Source of the DNA: JBBQWZ01 sp043788745
Lineage (GTDB): Bacteria > Acidobacteriota > Terriglobia > Bryobacterales > Bryobacteraceae
Direction of reading: 5' to 3'
Length of the DNA stretch: 14,327 nucleotides
Assembly (NCBI GenBank): GCA_043788745.1
Contig: JAYVTO010000303.1
Span: forward strand, 1-14,327
A model generated the notes under the pieces. It did not search any database, was not told where the DNA came from, and saw nothing but the letters and a program-made list of their open reading frames with translations. The position numbers and the translations under genes are program-made. Shown piece by piece: positions 1-7,039 of this stretch. How positions within the stretch are numbered: position 1 is the first letter of the stretch; each line of letters starts with the position of its first letter.

Positions 1-1
1 T

Positions 2-382
2 CCGTCCATTAGGCATGCCATCGGACTCGCCGAATCCTACAAAACGAACGCGAAATCACTCGATTTAATCTCGCGCTACACCGCGCGCCACAGCCGCGAC
101 TTTCTCCAACATCACACGCGCCTCTGCCAAGTGCAGAAAGAACGCCAACGCTACCAGCAGCAGCGCAAACAGCGCCACAACCAGGCCTTCGGGCAGTATC
201 AACAGGCCGCCGTCACAGGCAAGCAAGCCCCACCGAATCAGGAATATGCAGAGGCATCTGGCTTCGTTCCGCAGCCCCCATCACCGGCCCCGGATTCCAC
301 CCAGCAGCCGCTCAATAATTCGCCAATAACCAGCGCAAACACGCTGGAATTAGTCAAAACGAACGAGGAAAACGCCGCCTAA
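2..382 (+). CDS. C-terminal part of an unidentified Gln-rich protein (5' end outside window)
   Basis: The frame is open from base 2 to the TAA at 380-382, so the true start lies upstream; a GTG at 131 is only an internal candidate. The visible 126 residues begin with an amphipathic, probably helical stretch (AESYKTNAKSLDLISRYTAR). A very Gln/Arg-rich segment (QKERQRYQQQRKQR) follows, then a low-complexity Pro/Gln/Asn tail. From memory this resembles the C-terminus of a hypothetical protein family that is abundant in acidobacteria, whose N-terminus carries an NRANAQKSTGP-like motif. That N-terminus is not in the window, so the assignment is an inference. No catalytic motif, signal peptide or membrane segment is visible. 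No function is assigned. Confidence 0.6.
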   Translation, partial: PSIRHAIGLAESYKTNAKSLDLISRYTARHSRDFLQHHTRLCQVQKERQRYQQQRKQRHNQAFGQYQQAAVTGKQAPPNQEYAEASGFVPQPPSPAPDSTQQPLNNSPITSANTLELVKTNEENAA

Positions 383-477
383 TCCCCCACCACGCATCCT
401 CAACCCGCCCAGCAAGAGCCCGAACTGTGCCCACTTGCGAAGGCCCCGGCCCAAGACGTCCGAGGAGACCAATCGAG

Positions 478-539
478 CGGTCACGGTACTAGTTCTCTGA
501 CCGCGTGATTCGGATCGAAACGATCCCCGCCGTGACCGG
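478..539. other. Nested inverted repeats in the 383-684 gene-free region
   Basis: A 9-bp arm CGGTCACGG (478-486) is exactly complementary to CCGTGACCG (530-538). Inside lies a perfect hairpin GGATCG-AAA-CGATCC (512-526). The left arm can instead pair its CGGTCA with TGACCG at 498-503, so two exclusive folds are possible. This could be a leader RNA, a small RNA or a decayed mobile-element end. The rest of 383-684 shows no convincing gene. It also holds a small palindrome CCAAT-ACA-ATTGG (613-625), which contains a TACAAT resembling a -10 box, 63 bp before the next gene. No matching -35 box is seen. Confidence 0.35.
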
Positions 540-550
540 CAGGGTGAGAA

Positions 551-568
551 CCCCGGGCGAGCCCGGGG
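551..568. terminator. Strong GC hairpin, possible terminator of the upstream gene
   Basis: CCCCGGGC-GA-GCCCGGGG is a perfect 8-bp inverted repeat with a two-base centre, followed on the + strand by ACATTTATTT. The T-tract is short and interrupted, so intrinsic termination is only a possibility. It lies 169 bases after the stop of the first gene. Confidence 0.35.
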
Positions 569-684
569 ACATTTATTTCGAGCGCTCTTCATGCGCGCCG
601 GACCCGCTGCCGCCAATACAATTGGCACCCCGATTCGCCCCATCCCCATAGCCGCGAAAACAGCAATCTGCGATCCTTCTCGTC

Positions 685-1992
685 ATGAAGCGCGCCGCCG
701 CCTGCATCGCCCTGCTCTCTCTGGCCTCCTCGTCCTTCGCCCAATTGCCGGACGCCCTGGCACACCTAAAGACCCAAGCCGAAAGGGAGCCACAAAATGG
801 CTCCGCATGGTTCCGCCTGGGCGACGCCTATCTCGCCGCGAACCAACCTGAAGCCGCCGCGCCCGCATTCCAGCAGGCCCGTCAACTCGGCTTCCAGCCG
901 CCCGTCTCCGCCGAGCGGATCGTACGCGCCTGGATCGCCGCCAACAAACCGAACGAAGCCCTCCAGCAACTGGAACGCATGGCGCAAGGCGGCTTCAGCT
1001 ACGCCGCGCTCGTCGAAAACGACGCTGCCCTCGCCCCCATTCGCGGCGAAGCGCGCTATACTGCCGCCCTGACGCGCATCCGCCTCAACGCAACTCCCTG
1101 CGAGGCTTTCGATCAATTTAAGCAACTCGATTTCTGGCTCGGCGATTGGGCAGTCTACTCACCCGACAATCGATTGGTCGGCATCAACAAAGTCGAAAAG
1201 CTCCTCAGCGGCTGCCTGATCATCGAGCATTGGACCGGCGCCGACGGCATCGTGGGAAAGAGCATGAACTTCTACGACCGCTCTCAGCGGCAATGGCGGC
1301 AAGTCTGGGTCGGTGCCGAAGGCAATCCAGTCTTCGTCGCCGGCGGCATCCAGCCCGACGAATCCATGCGGCTCTCCGGCACAGGCAGAAACACCAAAGG
1401 CGATTTCCAGCGCCGCATGACTCTCGCGAAACTCGAAACCGGCGGAGTCCGCCAACTCTGGGAGCAATCGCGCGACGGCGCGGCGTGGTCCACCATCTTC
1501 GACGGAACCTACAAGATGCGAACCAACGAATCCCTAACCGCCAAACCGCAATCCGCCTGCGCCGCTTCGCCCTACCGCCAATTCGATTTCTGGATCGGCG
1601 AATGGGAAGTCGGCACCGCCAGCGGACCCGGCCCCAACGCCGCACGCAGCAGTATTCAGAACATCGTCGACGGCTGCGTGATTTTCGAAAATTGGATGCC
1701 GCCCGGCGGCGGAGATGGCAAGAGCTTCAACTTCTACGACCCAAACGACGGCAAATGGCACCAAATCTGGGTCGCCTCCGGAGCCGGAGTCCTCGATCTC
1801 GCCGGAACCTTCGCCGCCAAAACTCTCCGCTACGAAGGCGCAGTCGGTGGACCCACCGGCACAAAGACGCTGCAGAAGCTCAACTTCACTGAACTGGAAG
1901 ACGGCCGCGTCCACCAGCACTGGGAGCAATCCGCCGACGAAGGGAAAACCTGGACCGTAGCCTTCGACGGCTACTACGCAAAACGCAACTAG
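685..1992 (+). CDS. Secreted protein with TPR-like N-terminus and two tandem copies of an FDFW-type domain
   Basis: 435 residues. It starts with a Sec signal peptide (MKRAAACIALLSLASSSFA, cleavage near A19/Q20), so it is exported. Residues about 22-100 contain TPR-like helices (SAWFRLGDAYLAANQPEAA). Two homologous domains follow, at about 147-277 and 299-432. Each carries in order a [L/F]DFW[L/I]G[D/E]W motif, a GC[L/V]I[I/F]E[H/N]W motif, GKS[M/F]NFYD, [Q/H][V/I]WV, [L/H]WEQS and a closing FDG-Y-K/AK. The repeated tryptophans and short strands suggest a small beta-barrel, perhaps like DUF1579 or lipocalin-type folds; that fold is inferred. No catalytic residues are recognised. No Shine-Dalgarno sequence precedes the ATG, but the signal peptide supports this start. 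Codons strongly favour C in third position, unlike the G-ending tad genes downstream. Confidence 0.85.
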   Translation: MKRAAACIALLSLASSSFAQLPDALAHLKTQAEREPQNGSAWFRLGDAYLAANQPEAAAPAFQQARQLGFQPPVSAERIVRAWIAANKPNEALQQLERMAQGGFSYAALVENDAALAPIRGEARYTAALTRIRLNATPCEAFDQFKQLDFWLGDWAVYSPDNRLVGINKVEKLLSGCLIIEHWTGADGIVGKSMNFYDRSQRQWRQVWVGAEGNPVFVAGGIQPDESMRLSGTGRNTKGDFQRRMTLAKLETGGVRQLWEQSRDGAAWSTIFDGTYKMRTNESLTAKPQSACAASPYRQFDFWIGEWEVGTASGPGPNAARSSIQNIVDGCVIFENWMPPGGGDGKSFNFYDPNDGKWHQIWVASGAGVLDLAGTFAAKTLRYEGAVGGPTGTKTLQKLNFTELEDGRVHQHWEQSADEGKTWTVAFDGYYAKRN

Positions 1993-2042
1993 CCGATCTC
2001 CCCCTACGCGCGCCCCCGGTCGGGTGCGGCAGATTGTCCAGA

Positions 2043-2282
2043 TCACGGCTCATCGCGGAACTCGTACCGCAGGGAGTCGTACTCTTCGAAATCTTCGACT
2101 GCGGCGAAAGCGTTCTTCCCGCGTGCGATTCCCGTTCCGATCATTTCGCCATCGTCCCCTGATCGACAGGTGAGCTGGGCCGGATCGAATTTTTCGAACG
2201 CTTTGCCGCCGTCGTGGTACGACCATTTAGAGCGGCAATCTGATGATAGGTATCGCAGCTAAATATGAAATTCCTGCTGCAT
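2043..2282 (-). pseudogene. Small acidic-protein gene interrupted by an amber codon
   Basis: On the minus strand an ATG at 2282-2280, preceded by a purine-rich AAGAAGAGA about 10 bases upstream, starts a frame running to a TGA at 2045-2043. It would encode 79 residues, but codon 8 is TAG (2261-2259). After the TAG the product is protein-like, with KAFEKFDPAQL in the middle and an acidic Asp/Glu/Phe/Tyr-rich C-terminus (VEDFEEYDSLRYEFRDEP). No family is recognised. It may be a gene killed by one nonsense mutation, or chance. The opposite strand also has a shorter open frame here (about 2043-2159) with no start. The remaining bases, 1993-2042 and 2283-2438, show no gene and must hold the promoter of the tad genes. 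Confidence 0.35.
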
Positions 2283-2438
2283 CCATTCAAGTTCTCTTCT
2301 TTCGCGTCGATCAGAAGTCAGATAGTTAGTTCGCACGCAGTTTGGTTGATCCCGCAAGGGCGAAATTTTGGAGCGAGCCCGGGCAAGTTGCTGGCGATGG
2401 GAGAGGCGACGCAGGCGCTCGGAGTGGGGTAGGGCTAG

Positions 2439-3569
2439 ATGGGGCACGCAAAGTTGTCGAGGAAGCGGAGCGAGCGGGGGTTTTCGCTGATTTTGGTTTG
2501 CGTCTGTGTGTTCGTGCTGATCGGGATGTTGGGATTGGCGACGGACACAGGGCGGATGTTTTTCTACAAATCGGAATTGCAGACGTACGCGGACGCGGCG
2601 GCGTTGACGGCGGTGGCTCGGCTGGACGGGACACAGGCGGGGATTCAGGCGGCGAATGCGCTGGCGCTTACAGGTCCGTTGGGAGCGACGAAGCCGAACG
2701 CCTATAACTTCAATAATACGATTGTGTCGAACGTGACGACGGGGTATTCGACAGATTTCAATGGCACCTACGACAGCTATTCGACGGCGAACGTGACAGG
2801 GGCGAATAACTATCGATTTGTGCGGGTGGTGGCGGCGGCAAGCGTTCCGATCTATTTTCTACCGGTACTACCGGGTATTTCGTCGCAGTTCGCGCAATCG
2901 GCTTATGCGACGGCGGGTCAGCAGCCACAATCGACGATTTCGAATGGTGGATTGGTGCCGTTCGCGCCGGATGCGCAGAACCCGTCCGATACGAGGAACT
3001 TCGGTTGGACTCCGGGCCGGGAATACACGTTGAAGTGGGGCAACGGGAACACGACGACGTGCACGGGAGACCTGGGATTCACGCCGGCGGGATCGCCGCC
3101 CTCGCAACACGGGTTTGTGGATATCGGAGAAGGGAACAGCAACAGCAACGTGCGGGCGGCTATCCTGTACGGCGGGTATCCGAACGCGAGTTCGATGCCG
3201 TCGTCGCTGGCGGTTGGGGATAGGCTCAACAGCGTGCCGGGCAACCGCGGGTCGTCGATCTTCGACGCGATGTCGGAACGGGCGGCGCAGGATACGGATA
3301 ACGTCTCGACGACGTACGCCGAATATGTGGCGACGGGGACGGGAAACGGGCGGCGGATCGTGACGGCTCCGGTGGCAGGCACTTGGAGCGGGAATGGTTC
3401 GAATGCGAACACGCCGATTATCGGGTTCGCGAATTTTTTTATCGGCACATTTTATTTGGGCAGTTCGGGACCGATCTGCGCATACTACATTGGCCCGGGC
3501 AATCTGGATGGTTACGGATCGGGGGCGACGGATGGGACGAAGGTGTATTCGACGGCGCTGTACCAATGA
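2439..3569 (+). CDS. TadG-like pilus-assembly protein
   Basis: 376 residues. The N-terminus has a short basic stretch (KLSRKRSERG) followed by a hydrophobic segment at about residues 14-35. It then continues as the TadG-like N-terminal signature (DTGRMFFYKSELQTYADAAALTAV), in which 'ADAAALTAV' is characteristic. The remainder is a Thr/Ser/Asn/Gly-rich extracytoplasmic region with few charges. No von Willebrand A domain with a MIDAS motif is visible, and the protein is shorter than many TadG proteins. The family helps assemble Flp/Tad pili or related surface structures in the cell envelope. It is the first of three TadE/TadG-type genes, 21 bp before the next. GGAGTGGGG upstream may be the ribosome binding site. 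Confidence 0.8.
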   Translation: MGHAKLSRKRSERGFSLILVCVCVFVLIGMLGLATDTGRMFFYKSELQTYADAAALTAVARLDGTQAGIQAANALALTGPLGATKPNAYNFNNTIVSNVTTGYSTDFNGTYDSYSTANVTGANNYRFVRVVAAASVPIYFLPVLPGISSQFAQSAYATAGQQPQSTISNGGLVPFAPDAQNPSDTRNFGWTPGREYTLKWGNGNTTTCTGDLGFTPAGSPPSQHGFVDIGEGNSNSNVRAAILYGGYPNASSMPSSLAVGDRLNSVPGNRGSSIFDAMSERAAQDTDNVSTTYAEYVATGTGNGRRIVTAPVAGTWSGNGSNANTPIIGFANFFIGTFYLGSSGPICAYYIGPGNLDGYGSGATDGTKVYSTALYQ

Positions 3570-3590
3570 CTTCCTGCAAGGATAAATACG

Positions 3591-4040
3591 ATGCAAGCCA
3601 GAATTTCAGGCGTCCGAAAGAAATCGCAGGGGGGCAGCGCGATCCTGGAGTTCGCGATCGGCTGGACGCTGCTGTGGTTCGCTTTTTCGGGCACGTATTA
3701 CGTTGGCTATTCGTATTACGTCTACAACCGGCTGGCGAGCGCGGTGGCGAACGCGGGGATGTTGGGCGCAAAGATGTCGTACGACTCGTCGAACGTGAGC
3801 GCGTACACGGCGGCGCTCAAGAACATGGTGGTATATGGAGACACGTCGACCGGCACAGCTCCGCTGGTTCCGAATTTGACGACAAGTAATGTGACGGTGA
3901 CGCTGACGCCTTCGGGCGCGGTGCCGCAATTCGTCACGATCACGATCACGGGCTACACGATCGACGCTTTGTTTACGACGGTCGCGCTGTCGAACCGGCC
4001 GCAGGCCACATTTCCATTCTACGGGCAGATCACCGGATGA
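3591..4040 (+). CDS. TadE-like pseudopilin-type protein
   Basis: 149 residues. A basic leader (RKKSQGG) precedes SAILEFAIGW and a transmembrane helix at about residues 16-38. The G15/S16 junction followed by Glu20 at +5 fits a class III prepilin cleavage site for a TadV/CpaA-type peptidase. The 'ILEFA' core is typical of TadE. Behind the helix come the usual Tyr-rich and Ala-rich stretch and a beta-rich Thr/Val tail. AAGGA eight bases before the ATG is a good ribosome binding site. The ATGA overlap with the next gene indicates one operon and probable translational coupling. TadE-type proteins are minor pseudopilins needed for Flp pilus assembly. No pilin, ATPase, secretin or prepilin peptidase gene is in this window. 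Confidence 0.85.
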   Translation: MQARISGVRKKSQGGSAILEFAIGWTLLWFAFSGTYYVGYSYYVYNRLASAVANAGMLGAKMSYDSSNVSAYTAALKNMVVYGDTSTGTAPLVPNLTTSNVTVTLTPSGAVPQFVTITITGYTIDALFTTVALSNRPQATFPFYGQITG

Positions 4041-4498
4041 AGCCGGTTCCAAGCAATCGTAGAGTTCTGGCGGGGATGCAGCGCCAGCAGGGCGCGATGA
4101 TCGTCGAGACGGCGCTTCTGTTTCTGACCGTGCTCGGGATGCTGATTTTCATTATGGATATGGGGCGCATTCTGCTGATGCAGGAATTCATCACGGAACG
4201 GGCGCGTCAGACGGCCAGGGCGGCGGCGGTCAACAACTGGACGACGGCGCAGGTGCAGAACTATCTGGTGTATGGTTCGGCAACGGCTCCGGCCGGTGGC
4301 GGTCCAGGTTTGTTGGGGCTGTTGACTTCGCAGGTGGCCTATTCGAGGTTGGGTACTTCGGGTACATCGACGTACCGGCTGCAGGTGAAGGTAACGGGGG
4401 TTCCGGCGTTTGTGTTTATACCTCATATAGCGGGCACGTACACGCTGCCTCCGATTACGGTGACGGCTCCGGCACAGAGTTTGGGCGCTACGACGTAG
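4037..4498 (+). CDS. Second TadE/TadF-like pseudopilin-type protein
   Basis: 153 residues. The start overlaps the previous stop (ATGA at 4037-4040). The N-terminal basic leader ends in RQQG19, followed by AMIVETALLFLTVLGMLIFIMDMGR. Glu24 stands at +5 from the predicted cleavage, as in class III prepilins. One transmembrane helix is followed by the amphipathic segment 'ITERARQTARAAAV' typical of TadE/TadF proteins, then a short extracytoplasmic region. It likely forms a minor pseudopilin complex with the product of the preceding gene. Whether it is nearer TadE or TadF cannot be decided from sequence alone. The three-gene set 2439-4498 ends here and the 61-bp repeat lies about 100 bp downstream. 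Confidence 0.8.
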   Translation: MKPVPSNRRVLAGMQRQQGAMIVETALLFLTVLGMLIFIMDMGRILLMQEFITERARQTARAAAVNNWTTAQVQNYLVYGSATAPAGGGPGLLGLLTSQVAYSRLGTSGTSTYRLQVKVTGVPAFVFIPHIAGTYTLPPITVTAPAQSLGATT

Positions 4499-4600
4499 TG
4501 TAGTGCGGCGCTAATCCGGCACCGCATGAGATCCACTCACTGACGGACGCGGTTCCGTGCTATCGAGTGGGGTCCGCTCGCTGGCGGGGGGCTGAGTGCA

Positions 4601-4661
4601 GGTGAATCCGCTCCCGACGCGGCCCTTCGGGCCGCTCTGGTCGCGGCTCGGATTTGGTGCA
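4601..4661. repeat. 61-bp dispersed intergenic repeat, copy A
   Basis: This segment recurs at 14228-14288 in the same orientation, with two mismatches (positions 4605 and 4637). It contains a perfect hairpin GCGGCCC-TTC-GGGCCGC (4619-4635). Outer complementary pairs CGAC/GTCG (4615-4618 and 4640-4643) and AATCCG/CGGATT (4605-4610 and 4649-4654) give an interrupted inverted repeat of about 50 bp. Such intergenic palindromic repeats are typical of REP-like or MITE-like elements. It sits in the 281-bp gap between the tad genes and the lipoprotein-like gene. The flank at 4530-4600 has further imperfect inverted sequence (CCACTC and GAGTGG). Confidence 0.85.
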
Positions 4662-4779
4662 TTTCGTAATCGCTCCACTGAGAGGGAACCGGCGACGATT
4701 TCTTCTGGGCTTCCGGCGGGCAACTTCGCACCCGACTGCTGGTAGGATGACGGTGAGTGCCAGACGGTACGTTCAAATT

Positions 4780-5452
4780 ATGACCAGCACAACGCTGCGG
4801 AGGGTTTTCATGATGGGGTTGTTCAGCCTGTTCGGGCTGTTGGCCTGCGCGGGCAGGAGACGCGCGTGGTCTCCCGGGAAACTGGTTGACGTGGACCTGG
4901 AGGGGATCGCCCGGCTGGCGGTCCCGAAGGATCTGAAGTATCGGGCGGCTTCGCCGGACTGGTCCGATGATCGTGTCGTGTTTGAGCTGAGCCGTGTGAA
5001 CGATACGCACTTGAGCGGGCAGACGTCGAATGCGGAATACGTTTCACTCACGCTGATTGCGCCGGATCTTCCGGAAGACCGGTTTCACAAGCAGAGCCAG
5101 GCACAGCGACTGGCTCTGCGCCTGGTGAGAAAGCTGGGCGAAGCGGCGCGTCCGGATGGAGGGTATCGGCAGTTGGCGCCGGTGACGGTGTTCCGGTTTG
5201 TGCAACCGGTGGTGGCAGGACCGGCAGAAGATGGAGGCGGGCACGGTGCCGGCAGGTCTGGTGGCAGGATTGGAAGCGGATCTTGCGGACCGCGGGTGGG
5301 TGCATGTTCTGCGGATACACTCTCTGAATTTGTGGAAAGACCATGCGGGGGAGCGGCCGTTGGGTGATCAGATCAAGGCGTGGATGGACGAAGACACGCG
5401 GCTGGCGCGGGCGTTTCGAGAGGGCAAAGTAGTGGACTTGGAGGTCCGCTGA
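4780..5452 (+). pseudogene. Lipoprotein-like gene split by a frameshift
   Basis: Two overlapping frames together look like one gene. Frame 1 gives an N-terminal signal (TTLRRVFMMGLFSLFGLLAC, a possible lipobox with Cys). A well-formed domain follows, running through LVDVDLEGIARLAVPKDLKY and ending near VTVFRFVQPVVAGPAEDGG. After that the same frame turns into low-complexity Gly-rich sequence. The adjacent frame is stopped at 5183-5185 but then continues sensibly with TVPAGLVAGLEADLADRGW and HSLNLWKDHAGERPLGDQIK, to the TGA at 5450-5452. The length is one base over a multiple of three. An extra G in GGCGGG near 5236-5242 would explain the shift. ATG 4810 has the better ribosome site (GGAGGG, spacing 5), but 4780 keeps the arginines of the signal peptide. 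No family recognised. Confidence 0.6.
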
Positions 5453-5732
5453 CCGAGTTGCTTAAAGCGATCGGGAGAAGCCGATGTCGGACAAGCCTCG
5501 GACCAGACTCGATCTTGCCAGGAGGGGCGACGCTATGGTCGCGTCTCTCAAGAGCGCTGTGATCGGTAGAATTCATTCCTGGGCTAACACCCGGGGTAAT
5601 AGCTCTGCCGGTTAGGGCCGGGTTTCGTTTCGATCCCGGCTGCAGCGGACGGGACCATAAGCTCGGGCGGCAGCCTGGGGATGTATTCTACCGGTCATCG
5701 CACAAAGAGTTCTACTAATCGAAGGGGATGTT
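5453..5732. other. 280-bp gene-free region with hairpins and a tRNA-like fragment
   Basis: No coding region is convincing here. A hairpin GCGAC-GCTATG-GTCGC lies at 5527-5542. At 5600-5618 TAGCTCTGCCGGTTAGGGC resembles a tRNA D-arm (GCTC pairs with GGGC, GG in the loop). It is directly followed at 5617-5640 by GCCGGG/CCCGGC, enclosing a doubled TTTCG like an expanded T-arm. There is no anticodon arm and no matching acceptor stem, so this is not a functional tRNA. The region probably also holds the promoter of the PEP-CTERM gene. Confidence 0.4.
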
Positions 5733-6458
5733 ATGAAACGATCAACGTTTGCAGTTTGTTTTTTGACCTGTTCGATGGCAGTGCAGTGCTTCGCCGCCGC
5801 CGTCGTTGCACCCAACGCCAACGCCGCCAGCGAAGGAAACGCGAATATTTCTGGGCCCTTTCAGGCGTCCGGCATTACCTTTCAATGGATCATGGCGGCA
5901 TCACAGTTTGCATCCGTACCCGCGGGCACGCAGTTGACGGCCATCGGTTTTCGGTTGGACGGTGAATCTGCCACGCTACCCACAGGCAATTTAGCCTACA
6001 CGAACTGGAATCTGCAGTTGAGCACTTCGTTGAATGCCGTTGGCTCCCTGAGCGCTGCCTTCGCCAGCAACATTGGCGGCGACGTCACTTCGGTCAAATC
6101 GGGAGCCTTGACTATTAACGCCAACTCGTTCTCGGGCGGGGCCGGTCCGACCCCATTTTTCTTTATCGGTTTCACCACCCCGTACACTTACAACGGTGGC
6201 AACTTGCTGGTGACGCTCCGCCACGATACCTCGACCGGAACCGGGTTTGCGAACGATGGCGTCACGTTCTCTAGCATCCCCGGAATCGGGGATACCGTGT
6301 TGGCTAACACTTTCGCCGCGACTATTGGAACGGCACAATCTTTCAATATGCCCGTGACGGCGTTTCAGTTCAACACAGCGGTGCCCGAACCCGCTACCTG
6401 GTTGTCGATGGTCGGCGGTCTCGTGCTGATTGGGTGGCGTTATCGCCGGGCAGCCTGA
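5733..6458 (+). CDS. PEP-CTERM sorting-domain protein
   Basis: 241 residues. A signal peptide (MKRSTFAVCFLTCSMAVQCFA, cleavage near 21) is followed by an Ala/Ser/Thr/Gly-rich, probably all-beta exported domain. The C-terminus is a complete PEP-CTERM signal: VPEPATW at 217-223, a hydrophobic helix, and an Arg-rich end (GWRYRRAA). In this system an EpsH-type exosortase recognises the signal at the inner membrane and the protein is sorted to the envelope or extracellular matrix; the exosortase is not in this window. AAGGGGA seven to eight bases before the ATG is a clear ribosome binding site. The central domain has no recognised enzyme motif. It is flanked by 280 bp upstream and 107 bp downstream, so it is probably transcribed on its own. 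Confidence 0.88.
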   Translation: MKRSTFAVCFLTCSMAVQCFAAAVVAPNANAASEGNANISGPFQASGITFQWIMAASQFASVPAGTQLTAIGFRLDGESATLPTGNLAYTNWNLQLSTSLNAVGSLSAAFASNIGGDVTSVKSGALTINANSFSGGAGPTPFFFIGFTTPYTYNGGNLLVTLRHDTSTGTGFANDGVTFSSIPGIGDTVLANTFAATIGTAQSFNMPVTAFQFNTAVPEPATWLSMVGGLVLIGWRYRRAA

Positions 6459-6565
6459 GAGGCCGGGCGCAGTGAGATCGTGGGCGTAGTCCCGCAGTGA
6501 AGAACATGCCGTCCACGACGCATCGACGGCTCGTGGCAAATCGCGGGATACTCAAAGAGTCAGAG

Positions 6566-6928
6566 ATGATTCGTTCCGTCTCCAGTTCGCTGCTGTCAGC
6601 ATTGCTGACGGCCACCCTATTCTGCGGTGGCTGCGTTGCGTGCCCGCAGTTCTTCATGTTCCCGGGCGTTAAGAAGGATTGCTGCAAAGCTGGCAAGTGC
6701 GACCGAACGACGAGCCAAAAGACGACTACTGCCGCCAAAGCATGCAAGCGCATGCCGATCGAGGCTCACGGCTTTTCTCCTTTGCTTGTCGATCTTGCCG
6801 CCTCTTCCGTTCCGGCGCAGCCGTTCCTGCCGCCGGTGCTTCGGGGTTGCAACGCCGTTCTCAACGTGATGCCGGTCGAGCATTCTCCACCTGATTTGCA
6901 AGTTTTGAACGCCACATTTCTAATCTAA
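6566..6928 (+). CDS. Small exported Cys-rich protein, probable metal-binding
   Basis: With the ATG at 6566 the product has 120 residues and begins with a signal-peptide-like segment (MIRSVSSSLLSALLTATLF). An in-frame ATG at 6497 would add 23 charged residues before the hydrophobic stretch and is less likely. Eight cysteines occur: C20, C23, C26 (CGGCVAC), C39, C40 and C45 (DCCKAGKC), C60 and C95. The dense CxxCxxC and CCxxxxC pattern suggests metal or thiol chemistry in the periplasm. The C-terminal half is Pro-rich and hydrophobic. No named family is recognised. Its position directly upstream of the beta-barrel, HMA and MerT-like genes, on the same strand, suggests a role in the same metal-handling system. 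The 111-bp gap to the next gene leaves room for a separate promoter. Confidence 0.7.
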   Translation: MIRSVSSSLLSALLTATLFCGGCVACPQFFMFPGVKKDCCKAGKCDRTTSQKTTTAAKACKRMPIEAHGFSPLLVDLAASSVPAQPFLPPVLRGCNAVLNVMPVEHSPPDLQVLNATFLI

Positions 6929-7039
6929 ATCCCTCTTCCTTGCTGGTCGTTCCGCGCGTGCGAGTCTCGCTCGCTGCTACGAAGCCATCCCGTTGTTGCC
7001 GGCTATGGGCGCACGGTTATTTAGGAAGGCAGGCTGGAA

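Noticed and set aside
2340..2438. Cyclic-di-GMP (GEMM) riboswitch upstream of the tad genes
   Set aside because: GGGCAAG and GACGCAGGCG faintly recall GEMM elements, but the inner helix does not pair and the GCAAA/GACGCAAAGCC core is not preserved.
2342..2707. Plus-strand 121-residue open frame
   Set aside because: Gly/Asp/Arg-rich shadow of the TadG-like gene in another frame.
5617..5640. Rho-independent terminator at the GCCGGG/CCCGGC stem
   Set aside because: The loop is 12 nt and the following sequence TGCAGCGG has no T-run.
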